From Camellia lanceoleosa (taxonomy: Eukaryota; Streptophyta; Magnoliopsida; Ericales; Theaceae): a stretch of 64,000 nt of DNA. The position numbers and the translations under genes are program-made. Shown piece by piece: positions 1 to 11,580 of the stretch (position 1 is its first letter; each line of letters begins with the position of its first letter). Below the pieces are notes generated by a model that was not told the origin of the DNA, made no database searches, and saw only the letters and a list, made by a program, of their open reading frames with translations. The DNA lies in assembly GCA_025200525.1 (NCBI GenBank), contig CM045758.1, positions 63,734,598 through 63,798,597 of the forward strand, written 5' to 3'.

Positions 1-255
1 TGTAGTTATGAGTTTTAAAAAGTAACGAATATAGTTTAAAATGAATTTTGAGAAATTGATGTAAAATTATAATTTAAAAGCTGTAATCAAATATCACACT
101 CAAATCAGTGATGAAATTATATTTTAAAATCTATTTAAAAGCTGTAATCAAATATTTACTTTTATATAAGATCAACGGCTAAAATCAGACAACCACTATA
201 AGAATTATATATTACTTATCCAAAAGAAAAAACAATTTTTTATTTATTATTTATT
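1..255. repeat. AT-rich MITE-like remnant upstream of UGT copy 1
   Basis: The first 130 or so bases match the stretch at about 2790-2935: both share the words GTTATGAGTTTT, TATAGTTTAAAATGA and TGTAATCAAATA. This is therefore one end of a dispersed AT-rich repeat, probably a MITE. No coding potential is visible. The remaining 100 bases up to the TATA box are simple AT-rich 5' flank. Confidence 0.5.
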
Positions 256-262
256 TATATAA
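256..262 (+). promoter_or_regulatory. Probable TATA box of UGT copy 1 (TATATAA)
   Basis: TATATAA lies 97 bases upstream of the ATG at 359. Transcription would be expected to start about 25-35 bases downstream, near 285-295, giving a leader of about 70 nt. The equivalent position in copy 2 is TATAAATA at 8434-8441, and both are followed 15-17 bases later by the shared word TATATGGATG. The function is inferred from position only. Confidence 0.55.
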
Positions 263-358
263 CGATAATTTATATGGATGTGTGATCATGAGCCAAAGAG
301 CATTGAAGGAAGGAAGGAAGCAAGAGAGACACAAAGTCAAAAGAGATCTGCATCTGAG

Positions 359-1819
359 ATGAAGAAAGCAGGGCTTGTGTTCATCCCATGTCCAGGGATC
401 GGTCACCTTGTCTCAATTGTAGAGTTCGCGAAGCGCCTTATCGAACGAGATGAGCGATTCTCCATCACCATCCTTGTCATCAAACCACCCTCCAGCCACC
501 CAAACATTGACTCCTACACCAACTCATTCTCCACCTCCTACCCACTCATCCAACTCATTGACCTCCCTCAACTCCATCCACCCAACTCACTTGAACTCGC
601 CAAATCCCATGAAAACTATCTCACTCTTTACATAGAAAGTTTCAAACCCCACATCAAAGACGTCCTCGGTAACCTCATCGGGTCGACTCACTCTCACCCT
701 AACTCGCCCCGACTCGTTGGGTTAGTCCTCGACTTCTTTTGCCTTTCCATGATTGACGTTGGCAACGAATTCGGTCTTCCTTCTTATCTATTCTTGACCT
801 CCGGTGCTGCGTGTCTTGGCCTTTCGCTATACATCCCAACTCGCCATGACAGGGTCAGCACCGAGTTCAGCGAATCGGATCCTGAGTTTTTGATTCCGGG
901 TTTTATCAACCCAGTTCCTCCACGAGTTTTGCCCTCCGCAGTGTTCAACAAGGACGGTGGTTACGCTGCTCTTCTCAAGCTTGCAAAAAGGCTTAGGGAC
1001 ACCAAGGGCATAATAGTAAATACATTACTGGAGTTGGAATCCCATGCTATTAGCTCACTTTGCGACGATCAAACCCTTCCAATCTACACCGTCGGACCGG
1101 TGATTGATGCGAAGGGTGAGGCCCAGAACAAGCTAGGTTCCCCATGGTCCCACAGTAAGAAGAACAACATAATGAAATGGCTGGATGATCAAGATCCATT
1201 GTCGGTGGTGTTCCTGTGCTTCGGCAGCATGGGGATATTCTGTGCACCCCAACTCAGAGAGATAGCTCAAGCGCTGGAGCGCAGCGGGCATGGGTTCTTG
1301 TGGTCCATTCGTGTACCACCAACGACAACAACACAAGGAAAAGCTGAGAATCCGGAGGAGGAGATGTTGCCAGATGGGTTCATCGAACGGACCAGAGGGA
1401 AGGGGATGGTGTGTGGGTGGGCCCCACAGGCGGAGGTACTGGCCCACAAAGCGATCGGGGGGTTCGTATCGCACTGCGGATGGAACTCGATCATGGAGAG
1501 CTTGTGGAACGGTGTGCCTTTGGTGACGTGGCCAATGTACGGTGAACAACAGCTCAACGCGTTCACGATGGTGAGGGAGTTGGGAGTGGCGGTGGAGATG
1601 AGGTTGGACTATCGCGGTGGTGGATTTGGCGGTGACGTTGGTGACCTTGTGATGGCCGATGAGATAGAAAGAGCGGTGAGTTGTGTGATGGTAAGTGACA
1701 GTGATGTGAGAGAAAAGGTGAAAGAGATTGGAGAGAAGAGCAAGAAGGCGTTGGTGGAGGGTGGATCTTCATTCAACATGGTCGGAAGGCTGATGAAGGA
1801 TATGTTACTCGATGTTTGA
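359..1819 (+). CDS. UDP-glycosyltransferase, UGT71-like (intact, single exon)
   Basis: This 486-residue family 1 glycosyltransferase should transfer a sugar, probably glucose from UDP-glucose, to a small lipophilic acceptor in the cytosol. The N-terminus has the GIGH motif with the catalytic-type His16. The partner Asp is D125 in LVLDFFC. The PSPG sugar-donor box runs from W354 to Q397 (WAPQ, then HCGWNS, then GEQQ). Its last residue is Gln, which is usual for glucose donors. The KKAGLVFIPCPGIGHLVS opening and overall length fit plant group E, closest to UGT71, from memory of the family. The frame is open upstream to an ATG at 278. I chose 359 because 278 lies only 16 bases after the TATA box and adds 27 low-complexity residues absent from UGTs, and because the degenerate copy 2 aligns from this Met. 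There are no introns and no damage. The acceptor cannot be read from the sequence. Confidence 0.93.
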   Translation: MKKAGLVFIPCPGIGHLVSIVEFAKRLIERDERFSITILVIKPPSSHPNIDSYTNSFSTSYPLIQLIDLPQLHPPNSLELAKSHENYLTLYIESFKPHIKDVLGNLIGSTHSHPNSPRLVGLVLDFFCLSMIDVGNEFGLPSYLFLTSGAACLGLSLYIPTRHDRVSTEFSESDPEFLIPGFINPVPPRVLPSAVFNKDGGYAALLKLAKRLRDTKGIIVNTLLELESHAISSLCDDQTLPIYTVGPVIDAKGEAQNKLGSPWSHSKKNNIMKWLDDQDPLSVVFLCFGSMGIFCAPQLREIAQALERSGHGFLWSIRVPPTTTTQGKAENPEEEMLPDGFIERTRGKGMVCGWAPQAEVLAHKAIGGFVSHCGWNSIMESLWNGVPLVTWPMYGEQQLNAFTMVRELGVAVEMRLDYRGGGFGGDVGDLVMADEIERAVSCVMVSDSDVREKVKEIGEKSKKALVEGGSSFNMVGRLMKDMLLDV

Positions 1820-1975
1820 TTGCCATTACTACAATTTACGCGGCGGAGCATTTGTCCATTTCACAGTAAAGTAAAGGTCAGTAATTTCACGATGTTTGTG
1901 GCGGAAAAGTTATTGGTTGGTATTGAAAATGGTCAGGAGTTTACTGTGTGGAATGATTAAAAAATATAAAATCTA
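1820..1975 (+). other. 3' flank of UGT copy 1, homologous to that of copy 2
   Basis: The first 40 bases after the stop match 17149-17190, sharing TTGCCATTACTACAATTTAC. A second match, GAATGATTAA..AAATATAAA, lies at about 1950-1971 and 17380-17400. After that copy 1 is interrupted by about 4 kb of repeats, and the shared sequence resumes near 5950 (TTTCTTTATCAAAATTTATT). A possible AATAAA polyadenylation signal sits at 1984-1989. No gene is present. Confidence 0.6.
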
Positions 1976-3084
1976 AATAATTTAATAAATATTTTATCAA
2001 ACTTTTGTGTAGGTTAGATATTTATGTGAGATGTTTGATATAATATTTGATAAAATATTTTGGTTGTGTTTTGTAGAATTTTGTAAATATAATTTGAGAA
2101 TATATGAGTTGTATTTTAAGTTTGTGAGTTGTGAAATTATGAATCGAATGTAGAAAATTTATTTGGTTATGGTTTTTGAATAGAGTGTTGAATTGTACGT
2201 GAAATTGAGTTTTGAAAGTTTAATGTAACATGTGAAATAAGAAAATTTGTTTGGTGATGAGTTTTTAAAATAGTTTTTAAAACTTAATTCAACCTATAAT
2301 TAATAATCAAACACACAACTCATAACTCGATATTTGTATTTTTGATCAACAGTCATAACCAAATTATTTTTAAAATACTCAAATAAAAAAATAATTTTTT
2401 TTTTTAATTAATTGTTTTTAAGTAATTTTTTTGAATAATTTTTTTTTTCAAATAACTATCATGTCAATTATTTTATGTCAATTAAATTTTCTGTCAATTC
2501 ATTTTTTAGGCTTGTATAAACATTAAAAATATTAAAAATATTTTAAAATTATTTAGAAAATTAAAATATTAAAATATTCCGAAAAATAAAATATTAAAAA
2601 CATTCCGAAATTAAAATATTAAGAATATTAAAATATTTCGAAAATCAAAATATTTACAATAAATATCAAAATATTAAAATTAAAATATTAAAATATTTTT
2701 ATGAAAATTAAAATATTAAAAATATTTCTATAAAATAAAATAAAATATTTAAAATAAAAATTAAGTTATTTTTGAGTTTTGAAAAGAATTTTGAGTTATG
2801 TGTTTGGTTATGAATTTTGAAAAGTAATAATTATAGTTTAAAATGAGTTTTGATAAATAAATATAAAATTATAATTTAAAAGTTGTAATCAAATACCACA
2901 CCTAAATCAATGGTGAATTTATATTTTGAAATTTAAAGCAAACAGAACCTTCGAGTTTCTACCATTACTCATATAAAAAATATGATAAAGTGCAATTGAT
3001 GTGTAATATGATAATGCAGCACTTTAAAACCAACCAATAAATTTTGTTGATAGTGGACGTGTGTTGCTGTTGCTGGTGTCTTTG
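1976..3084. repeat. AT-rich MITE-like sequence inserted in the UGT spacer
   Basis: This stretch is very AT-rich, with many short runs of AATATT and AAAATATT between 2510 and 2750, flanked by sequence with inverted similarity (for example TTTGGTTATG near 2163 and 2810). The part around 2790-2935 matches the start of the window. I see no reading frame of interest. It looks like one or more decayed MITEs. Exact borders were not found. Confidence 0.4.
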
Positions 3085-3092
3085 TCAATGGT

Positions 3093-4194
3093 CCTATTTA
3101 GTAGAACTGTGAAAAAGTGATTATAAATTATAACTTAACAGATTATAATTTATAGTTATGAACATAAACTGTTAACTTATTTGATACAGTTAAAGGATTA
3201 TAAATTTAAGTAGTAGAGTAGTGTTTGGTTGATACGTTGTAAAATAACTTTTTAATGTGTAATTGTTCTTTTTACCCTTATATAATATAAAAATAATTAT
3301 TTTTTCATTTTTTTCAGTTTTAATTTTTTTTAAAAAAAATTATTTCATTAATAAAAGTTAATATAATTTATTTAGTAGTATTACATAAATTATTATTTTC
3401 ATTTTTTCATTGTAAATCAATTAGTATAAAATTTTTTTATTTTTTTATTATAAATTAATTAGTGTCAATTAATGACTTATTTTCATTTTTTCATTATAAA
3501 TTATTATTTCTAATTTTTCATTATAAATCAATTAGTATAAAAGTATTTTATTTTTTTATTGTAAATTAATTAGTATCAATTAATGACTTATTTTCATTTT
3601 TTTCATATAGATTATTATTTCTATTTTTTCATTATAAATCAATTGGTATAAAATTATTTCAATTTTTCATTATAAATTAATTAGTGTTAATTAATGACTT
3701 ATTTTCATTTTTTTCATATAGATTATTATTTCCATTTTTTCATTATAAATCAATTAGTATAAAATTATTTCATTTTTTCATTATAAATTAATTAGTGTCA
3801 ATTAATGGCTTATTTTTATTTTTTCATTATAAATTAATTAGTGTCAATTAATGGCTTATTTTCATTTTTTTATATAGATTATTATTTTCATTTTTTCATT
3901 ATAAATCAATTAGTACAAAATTATTTCATTTTTTCAATTAATTAATTAGTGTCAATTAATGGCTTATTTTCATATTTTCAATTAATATAAAATTTATTTC
4001 ATTCATTGCTAAAATGCTTAATTATTATTATTATTATTATTATTATTTGATTAAAAAAATACTAAAAACCTCTACACACACACACACACACACAAAACCT
4101 GAACCCTTAGCTCCGGCAGGTACAGCTACGATGAATTGGTGCAAGAGTTTGAGATTGCCTCGCACGACTGATTGCGAAGGGGGATGAGGACGAT

Positions 4195-4234
<40 letters not shown>

Positions 4235-4699
4235 TCGCGATGGTTCAGAGATAGATCGCAATGGCAAGAGAGAGACAAATTGCGATGGTTCTGAGACAGA
4301 TCACGATGGCGATGAACCAACGCCGAAGAGAGACAGAGAGAGACAAAGAGATAGAGAGAGAACAGCTTGAAATCTTAGCCGAAAATAGTCGCTAAAAATC
4401 GCCTCTCACGCTCTTTTTGTCTCTCTAGACGTGAACAGTGTTTGAATGTCAAGTTTATATAGTGGTATTTTGGTAATTTCTAAATATTTGAAGGGTCATT
4501 TAAGTCATTTCGCCCTTTTATAACTAGTTGCGCGCATAAGCTCAAAAAAAAGCACCTCTGAGGCAGTTTGTAACTTTTAGCTCAAAATCAATTAATTTAA
4601 GTTACAATCTATCTCTCATCAGTTCAACCAAACACTTCAAAATGACTTATTTTAAGCTAAAAGCTTATTTAAACTGCTTATAAGTTGTACCAAACGGGG
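3093..4699. mobile_element. hAT-like non-autonomous element with 8-bp target duplication
   Basis: The left end CCTATTTAGTAGAACT and the inverted right end CCCCGTTTGGTACAACT form imperfect terminal inverted repeats. The flanks TCAATGGT (3085-3092) and CCAATGGT (4700-4707) match at seven of eight bases, as expected of an old 8-bp hAT duplication. Inside are an AT-rich minisatellite (about 3400-3990), an ATT run (4021-4048), a CA run (4073-4093) and a GA run (4198-4231). No transposase is recognisable. Confidence 0.55.
3400..3990. repeat. AT-rich tandem repeat (roughly 110-bp units)
   Basis: The phrases AATTAGTGTCAATTAATG, TTATTTTCATTTTTT and ATTATAAATCAATTAGTA recur in the same order four to five times, with small indels. 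The array lies inside the hAT-like element and has no coding potential. Confidence 0.7.
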
Positions 4700-4707
4700 C
4701 CAATGGT

Positions 4708-5590
4708 AGGCAAAGTGGCGCTTGTAAGTTCCACTCATTTTTGCTTTTAAATTACGTAATTTATTATTTCAAGTAGTATTTAGCTGGTAAAGAAGAAATA
4801 AAGTTAAAAAAACATGAGTAATTTCACAATTACATTCCTTTATACTTCTAAACACATTCCTTAGAGAGTGTGAATGTGTGAAATCCATGTGTGTGTATAT
4901 ATATACTACAATTATAGAAATTGAATAATATTAGGAATATTAAATTTTCTATCAAATAAATGATCAAATGTCTCACATAAGTGTGAGAATATTTTATCAT
5001 TTATTTGTAAGAAAATTTGAGACTTATAGAATTTTTCACAAAAAACTCTTCCATTTTGAAATAGTGAAATTGTGCATTTTTTATTTTACCTAAATTGTCC
5101 TCAACAAATGATTGTATGTTAGCTTTGTGTTAAATTACATTTTTGTCCTTTTTATATTGAGAATATTGCAAATTTATCTGTATCATGTTAGCTTTGTCTT
5201 AAATTACATTTTTGTCCTTTGATATTGAGAATATTGCAAATTTATCTTAGTTGGGCCTACTATAATTTTGTTTTCTTTCAAAAATTTTTATGAAGTTTGG
5301 TCTTCGGTATATAGTAAACAAGAAAAATATTTTAGAGCTCTAAAAGAAGTGCTCTAAAATAGCATTAATTATTTTTTTTTCTTCTTGTGTTTTGTGAATT
5401 TTTTTTTTTTTTTTTTTTTTTTTGGTGTGCCAACTCAGTAAACTCTCTATTAAAGTTGTAGTAAACAAATTGTTTGTTGGTGGACTGTCTCGTGTCATTT
5501 AACTTACTATTTTTATTCTCTTGTGGATAAAAGGGTAAATTATAAATATATTATATGATATTTGTTTAAAGGAAAAATTAGTAAAATATC
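4708..5590. other. AT-rich spacer, no gene seen
   Basis: It holds a local duplication of about 70 bp (TTGTCCTTTTTATATTGAGAATATTGCAAATTTATC, seen in two forms near 5143 and 5210) and a poly-T run at about 5400-5423. No frame resembles a protein I know. Confidence 0.5.
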
Positions 5591-5599
5591 TCTCTAATT

Positions 5600-5900
5600 T
5601 TGTGTAGTAGGACAGGTCTAAATTTTTTTTTTTTTTTTTTTATCAAGTAAGGTCCCTCAACATTTTTACAGAAAAAATTTGATTTAGAAAAGTTTTATTC
5701 GACTAAGAGAAATTTTGTCCAATTAAGAGAAATTTCAATTTTCATAGAGAAAAGAGAAATTTCTCTAAGTCAGGGCCAAAATTTTTCTGAGTCGGGCAAA
5801 ATTTTTCTAAGTCGGACAAAATTTCTCTAAGTCGAATTTTCTCTATGAAAATGTTGAGAGACCTTAACTACTATGAAAATATTGTATGCCATTTATCTTA
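5600..5900. mobile_element. Fold-back MITE-like element
   Basis: AGGTCCCTCAACATTTTTAC near 5648 is matched in inverse by AAAATGTTGAGAGACCTT near 5850-5867. The arms continue with AGAGAAATTT-rich sequence, so most of the element can fold on itself. A poly-T tract precedes the left arm. No target duplication was identified and no protein is encoded. Confidence 0.5.
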
Positions 5901-5944
5901 TAAAATCTTAATATCTGAGATCTTAAAAAAAATTCCCCTTGTTT

Positions 5945-6954
5945 AAAATGTGAATTACCTTCAATGGTTTCGGAAATTACAAATATTTCTTTATCAAAAT
6001 TTATTAAAAACTATTAATGGACATAGTGGTTAATTAATGAAAGGATAATTTGTTATGCAATTACAAATTTGCAGAGAGATGTAATTTAATTTTCAAAATC
6101 ATAAGCCGCAATTAGTATCACAAATTCCTATATTTTAAACAAATTTGCACAATGAATAGTCTATTTTAACAAATATATTTGTCGTCCGTTTTTTCAAAGA
6201 CGTAATCAATCAAATGAAAATATTAAGATTATCAGATCGAACTAATTTTATTCATGGATGATACACAAAAGACACCACTTAAATAAGATGTGTGAACAAA
6301 ACAAGACTTTCCATAATAAAATAATATTAGGCCCTGTTTAGAAATTGACTATTTTAATTAATTTTTTAATTTTATGAAAAAAAAAAATGTGCAAAAAATA
6401 AAGAGAGTAATATAATAACTTATAATAATTTTTAAATTTTTTTGACTTTAAACCTCACTCCCCAAACGAGAAAGAAATAGGGTAAACTACCAATAGGTCC
6501 TACTTTTGAGACTTATTACCCATTAAGTCCTATTGATAAATTCATTAAGTGATAAAGATAAATTTATCAGTCTTTTATTTTTATGAATAAATTTATAGTG
6601 ATAAATTTATCAGTCTCTTTTTTTTATGAATAAATTTATAGTGATAAATTTGTCAATTTCTTATTTTTATAGTGTTAAATTTATTAGTTAGGACCTGTAG
6701 GTAAATAAGTCTAGTTAATAGGACTAATTGGTAAGTACCCCAAAGAAATATATTACACACACACACACACAAAAACAAAAGAAATATAAGTAATATGATA
6801 ACTTATAATAATTTTTAATTTTTTTGACTTTAAACCTTACTCCCCAAACGAGAAAGAAATATATTACACACACACACACAAAAACACAAAAACAAAAAGT
6901 CACACGCCATAGAATAAATAATCAATATTTGCATTTTTAAAGATTGGCCTATTA
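5945..6954. repeat. Duplicated UGT spacer segment (copy 1-to-2 side)
   Basis: Bases 5945-6340 match 17410-17755, and bases 6330-6950 match 27120-27370, both nearly collinear. The shared phrases include GATGATACACAAAAG, AAATAAGATGTGTGAACAAAAC, GAAATTGACTATTTTA and CATAGAATAAATAATCAATA. The spacer between UGT units was therefore part of the tandem duplication. About 85 bases ending in CCCCAAACGAGAAAGAAATA also occur twice locally (6395-6479 and 6775-6862). Confidence 0.8.
6480..6741. mobile_element. 262-bp MITE with perfect 9-bp target duplication
   Basis: The flanks are AAAGAAATA at 6471-6479 and again at 6742-6750. The ends are GGGTAAACTACCAATAGGTCC and, inverted, GGGGTACTTACCAATTAGTCC. A 9-bp duplication with such ends is typical of Mutator-like MITEs. 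The homologous spacer at about 27240-27270 lacks the insertion, so it arrived after the UGT units duplicated. Confidence 0.85.
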
Positions 6955-8095
6955 GGCCATCTCCAACGGTTTATCTTATGTATAACCAAATTTGAATTTG
7001 CTGAAAAAGTACACCTTTTTTTACTCCAACGGTTTTATCAAAACGATATCAAATTGAGAATCGCCCAAAATTTTAACCAAACTTAAGACGTCTTGCACCT
7101 TTCAGCAATTTATTATGTATAGCCATTAAGTGTGGACCCACCGAACGTCCGACCGGATGACCACCTCAAGCAAAATTTTGTGAAAATTTTACATTGAGAG
7201 ATCAACCCCCCGGTTGACCACCTCTTTAACCAGAATAAAGAGGTTCCTGCAATCTTGAATTGAAACTGATGGCTATAATTTTATTTTATTTTTTGATGAG
7301 CAAAGATAAGCTTTATTGATGAAAAGAAGAGACAACTCATACAATCAGCAATAAATAAAGGGAAAGGCTACAAGCATCATAGCTACAATAAGCAATCCCA
7401 ACTAGGTTGGCACCACAAATGTAGCACAATCATATGCAAGCAAACCACAGGTTGATGAGAAACCAACCCAAGCAAAACAAGAGAACGGAAACAGTAGATA
7501 AACCCCACCCACATCCACTGATACAATAACCGAAAACACCAGCCTTCCTAACACCACCACCACTATTAGACTTTGATCTTATCAAGATTATTAACAATAA
7601 GATCAAACTCATAATAATCTGTATACAGAAGCTCAATTTGAAGCCAAGAATAGTGATGACATAATTCAAAAAAAAAAAAAAAAAAAACACCATTTGAAGC
7701 CACCAACAACTGTTATGTATTGAGGAAGATGAACAATTCGAAAGACTTGGCCAACTAATTGCACAAGACAGAGCGATGATGGTTTTTTCTTATTTATTTT
7801 TATTTTTTATCTTTATTTTTAATTTTGCCTTTCATTTACAATGTACACAGGCACCTAGAGCTAGATGTTTGTGTAATTAGATTGGAAAAAGGACTGTGAA
7901 TTCTACTACAAAACCCTTTTCCCAAATTCTTCTTTCTTTTCTTCTTAGCTATGTGGTTTGATTGTCTACAGCAAGGAAACCAATCAATATGTCCTCTCTG
8001 TAGAAAAAGCAGAGAGACAGAGAGATGGTGTATCAAAAGCTTAAGAAAAAGGTAGACCCAACACCAGAGAGACAAATATACAGAAAAGAGGACAC

Positions 8096-8132
<37 letters not shown>

Positions 8133-8396
8133 GAGAAACAAGAAAATGATTGAACTAGTTGGGTTTTTCATGGTTCAAGAACTTGGTTTTGGTTGAGCAA
8201 TATGCACATATGGATTAAATTCAGAAAATTTATTTTCACTTTCCGGTCGACCAGTCGATTATCCCCCTGGACGTCCACTTAGATTTGATGAAAGTTCTGA
8301 TGCTGTTGGAGTGGTTCATATTAGATTGAGGAACTCATTTTTTTTTTTTTTTTACTCAGATTTGATGAAAAAAATGGTAAACCATTGGAGATGCCC
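6955..8396. mobile_element. PIF/Harbinger-like non-autonomous element (TTA duplication)
   Basis: The ends are GGCCATCTCCAACGGTTTATC and, inverted, GGGCATCTCCAATGGTTTACC. The 3-bp TTA target copies are at 6952-6954 and 8397-8399. The empty site is visible in the third spacer copy near 27362-27375 (CCTATTAATTACACATATAG), which defines the 1442-bp insert directly. Inside I see a LINE 3' fragment on the minus strand, a GA microsatellite (8098-8128) and no transposase. The TIR sequence and TWA-type duplication are features of the PIF/Harbinger superfamily. Confidence 0.8.
7280..7700 (-). mobile_element. LINE 3'-end fragment (minus strand)
   Basis: On the minus strand the sequence ends CATCAATAAAGCTTATCTTTGCTCATCAAAAAAT. 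This resembles the 3' untranslated end of plant L1-type LINEs, with an AATAAA-like signal just before an A-rich tail. The upstream part has no recognisable reverse transcriptase, so this is a short 5'-truncated piece. The 5' limit is a guess. Confidence 0.45.
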
Positions 8397-8399
8397 TTA

Positions 8400-8469
8400 A
8401 TTAGACATATAAAAATATACAGTGATGATCTCGTATAAATATACAATAATTATATGGATGTGTGATCAT
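8400..8469 (+). promoter_or_regulatory. Displaced promoter of UGT copy 2
   Basis: The last 22 bases (TATGGATGTGTGATCATGAG) are identical to those just upstream of copy 1 (273-291). They are preceded by a TATA box, TATAAATA, at 8434-8441. In copy 1 the next bases are the leader AGCCAAAGAGCATTGAAG. Here an LTR element interrupts at 8475, and the leader resumes at 15626. The insertion therefore fell very close to the expected transcription start and separated promoter from gene by 7.15 kb. Confidence 0.85.
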
Positions 8470-9330
8470 GAGCTTGTAGGGGGGTTCAAGGTTAGGAAAG
8501 TGATTAGAGAGGTAAAACTATGTTAATGGTCCAACAATGGTGGAAGTGGCTGGAGAATGAGCATCAACAACTGTCTGGGAGTTGGAGAGTGTGCAGTTGG
8601 GTGAGAGTGGAGCAAGTAGCTCAAGAAGAAATGTATAGCAGTGCACAAATGATCAGCATCTCTCCCAAATCATCAAAATTCCTCTGGTTGAACCTTGAGA
8701 AATGGGTCCTATTTATAGGCTTTTTCCTTAGTACCAAGAGAACACCAAGTGGCCAAATAGAGAGAAGACAAGTGTCACTAAGGATCACCCATAATATTCT
8801 ACCTTGAGCCACTAGGCTGAAGGTGCCACGTGTCTCTCTGCATGTACTATGTACTATCTGTTTGCCTCCGCAACTACCTTTTTTGTGCCTCAGCAAGTGC
8901 AGTTGCGATGGGAGTGTTTGGCTCTACAACTCCCTTTTGAGCTTCAGCAAGTGCAGTTGCGGCGAAAGTGTTTGTCGCTACACTTAGCTTCTCAGCTTGA
9001 ACCTCAACAAGTGCACTTAGGAATGGCAATGTAGCGGAGCGGGGCCAGGGATCGCACTCCCCGTCCCCGATCCCCGATGGTGGAAATACCCCCGTCTCCG
9101 GCTCCGATATCTGAAGGGGAACCTGTCACTGCCCCCACCTCCACCCCTAATGCCGAAAAGTCCCCGGCCAAAAAAAAAAATTCACCTTCAGATCAAATAT
9201 TCAATAACAGATTTAACAACAGATTTAATATTCAACAATAAATTTAATACTTATGAACAACAAAAGATTTAACATATTATACATATTCAGCTCCAGATTT
9301 GAGGATACAAGCTCTTGAATTCAACTTCGT

Positions 9331-11545
9331 TCAGGAAGCGACGATCATGAAGAACTTGTTAGGATTCCCATTAATTTCGATTCGATCCAAGGCTTCGGTT
9401 GCCTTTTCACTCGGGGTCTTCCCAATGTCCTCAAGGCTCTCCCGATCCGGTACCTCCGTTGAATTCACTTCCAACTCTTTTGGTTTCTTTGCAGCAATAA
9501 GGTAGCATGCCTGTGCTAATTTTTGAGAACCTCGAATTTGTTCGATACCGTAGGTGCTCAGCACAGCTTGCATGGTATGCAACCAAGTTCTTCCCATGAT
9601 GAGATTGTGTGGCGAAGGAAGTTTGATAACCAGAAATTCTACATCTACTGATCTAGTGCCCACCTGAACTAGTAGTGTGATTTTGCCCAAAAGGTACTCA
9701 GGGTTAGCATTGAAGCCGAATAGTGGATAATCAGTCGGAGATAGATCCGATTCAGTAAAGCCAAGTTTAACAAAATTTTTGTAATACATTACTTCCGAAG
9801 TACTTCCTTGATCAATGAGAACACGTTCAATGGTGAATCTGTTCATGCGTAGCTTGATGACGAGGGAATCAGTGTAGGGGAGAGTTACTCCAACTAAGTC
9901 AGTGTCATTGAATCTAATCCTCCTAGTTTCATGGGGCCGCTTCATTGGTGTGATTGGCCTATGTGGGCTAGACTGCAGTTGGATTGTATGCACCTTGGAT
10001 GACATCGGCAAGCTGTATATCATATGAATTACTCCAAATTGAGGTGAATCTGGCCATAAGGCTACTGTGTTTGATGAATTATTCTTTTGGACGTGTTGCG
10101 CAAGCTGGCCGTCTTGCACCAACTTTTCCAGGTGATCCTTCAGTGCATAACAACTGTCACTGTCATGACTGTGGTCTTTGTGACACTCACACCGTTTATC
10201 CCGTCTCCTTGTATCAGGAGGTCCCATCATTTTGGGCGGCCACTTAAAGAACGGAAGGTGTTGAACTTTCGACAAAATCTTACTAATCAGCTCTATTAAC
10301 TCCATGTGTTTCTTGTCTGAGCGCCTTGTGCGCCTACTATCCACTTGATATTGTTCATTCACTAAATGTGAACATTGGTCATTTGATCGGTGCGAGTTAC
10401 GCCTCTTGTCTCGTTTAGCCCGATTCCGCGGCTCGGGGCTCCTTGATGGCACAACGCTTATCAGCTGAACGATTCCAGGCGGAGCCATCTTATCAGCTTT
10501 CTGTCCGGCTTTGACCCGCAGAGCATCGTCTTCCATTTTGCAATATTCTTCGACTTTCTGCATTAACGCCCTGACTATTTTGGGGGGCCATCTGGTCAAT
10601 GAACTGCGGAGGGGACTATCAGGATGCAATCCCATCTTAAAGGCAATGATGGCCATGTAGTGATTGCAGGCATCATCTACCAGATTAAAGCATTTCCAAT
10701 GGCGTTCCGAATATTCACGAAGGGTTTCTTCTGGTTTAATTTGCATTGCCTAGAGAGAATTAGCTTGCTTTGGCTGGATCTCATTGGTGATGAATCTTGC
10801 CTTGAAGGACTTTTGGAGTTGATGGAAGCCCTTAATTGATGCCGGCTCCAGTTTATAGTACCATCTGACAGCTAGTGGTCCCAGACTGCTTAGAAATATT
10901 CGATACACGAGGGCTTCATTGTCAACATGAAGTGTCATCGCTTGTTTATAATGACGAGTATAATCAGTGGGGTCCGATTTTCCATCGTCTGAGATGAGCA
11001 GCGGTGCTTTGAACTTCTTGGGTATACTTGCCCTTGCAATTAAATCGCACAAAAGGGTCATGCTTATCTTCCTCATCCGAATCATCACTCCTCCTCACTT
11101 GTGCCGTATATCTGAGACTTCCGGATGAGCTAGATACGTCGACTCGTCCTTTCTTTCTGAGTTTCGGGGATCGTGAGTCAAAATCACTGTCATTATCGCA
11201 TTTTCGAAGTCGAGGTCATCGACTATCCTTCTTTCCTGAAGGTCGACACTGGTCTTGGCATACAGCCTGTTAAGATTTTGCAACCTCCAAGACCAAATCC
11301 TAGCGCAAGCGCTCGTTCTCAGCTATCATGTTCTCTAGCCGTTGTTCATTTTGCTTTGTTTGATCCATAATTGTCTGCATTGTCTCATGCATTGATATCG
11401 AGGGTGAGGTTTGGGCTACTGAATCAAAGTTCAAGGCCCGTCGTGCGGTGATATTCTTCGGTCTAAGCATGTTTCTTGGAGTGACGTCGTCTCTTGGCGT
11501 AGTTTCGTCAGCGACTATAGGAGGATCTTTTATTACACCCACCAT
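9331..11545 (-). pseudogene. Tat-lineage gypsy gag-protease, truncated and with stops
   Basis: Reading on the minus strand, an N-terminal coiled stretch (to about 11300) is followed at 11088-10750 by a Retrotrans_gag-type domain (RWYYKLEPASIKGFHQLQKS). After an in-frame stop the reading frame continues at 10746-9331 with the rest of gag (EYSERHWKCFNLV), a Cys/His cluster (CECHKDHSHDSDSCYALKDH), then an aspartic protease with LIDQGSTSEVMYY and a downstream IMGRTWLHTMQAVLS. This arrangement is that of plant Tat-group Ty3/gypsy elements. Reverse transcriptase, RNase H, integrase and the distal LTR are missing, and the sequence breaks off near 9330 inside the hAT. The PBS and LTR lie just upstream (minus sense) at 11571-12021. 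It cannot make an active polyprotein. Confidence 0.85.
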
Positions 11546-11570
11546 GGATGTGCTTGAGTATTCCCATAGA

Positions 11571-11578
11571 TGGCGCCA
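11571..11578 (-). other. Primer binding site (tRNA-Asp-type) of the gypsy fragment
   Basis: On the minus strand the LTR end CCACATTTCCACA is followed by AT and then TGGCGCCATCTATGGGAA. TGGCGCC is complementary to the 3' end of plant tRNA-Asp and is a common primer site of Tat-group elements. The site fixes the LTR border at 11581 and the orientation as minus. Confidence 0.75.
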
Positions 11579-11580
11579 AT

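Noticed and set aside
278..358. Upstream in-frame ATG that would extend UGT copy 1 by 27 residues
   Set aside because: It is 16 bases after the TATA box, so probably not in the mRNA. The extra residues are hydrophilic filler unlike any UGT, and copy 2 has no matching open extension.
1133..1549. 138-residue minus-strand frame inside UGT copy 1
   Set aside because: Shadow of the sense gene. It has no family signature, and the same shadow is in the broken copy at 16636-16935.
7430..7693. 87-residue hydrophobic minus-strand frame as a membrane protein
   Set aside because: It begins in a poly-A-derived Phe run and lies in LINE-derived sequence inside a Harbinger-like element.
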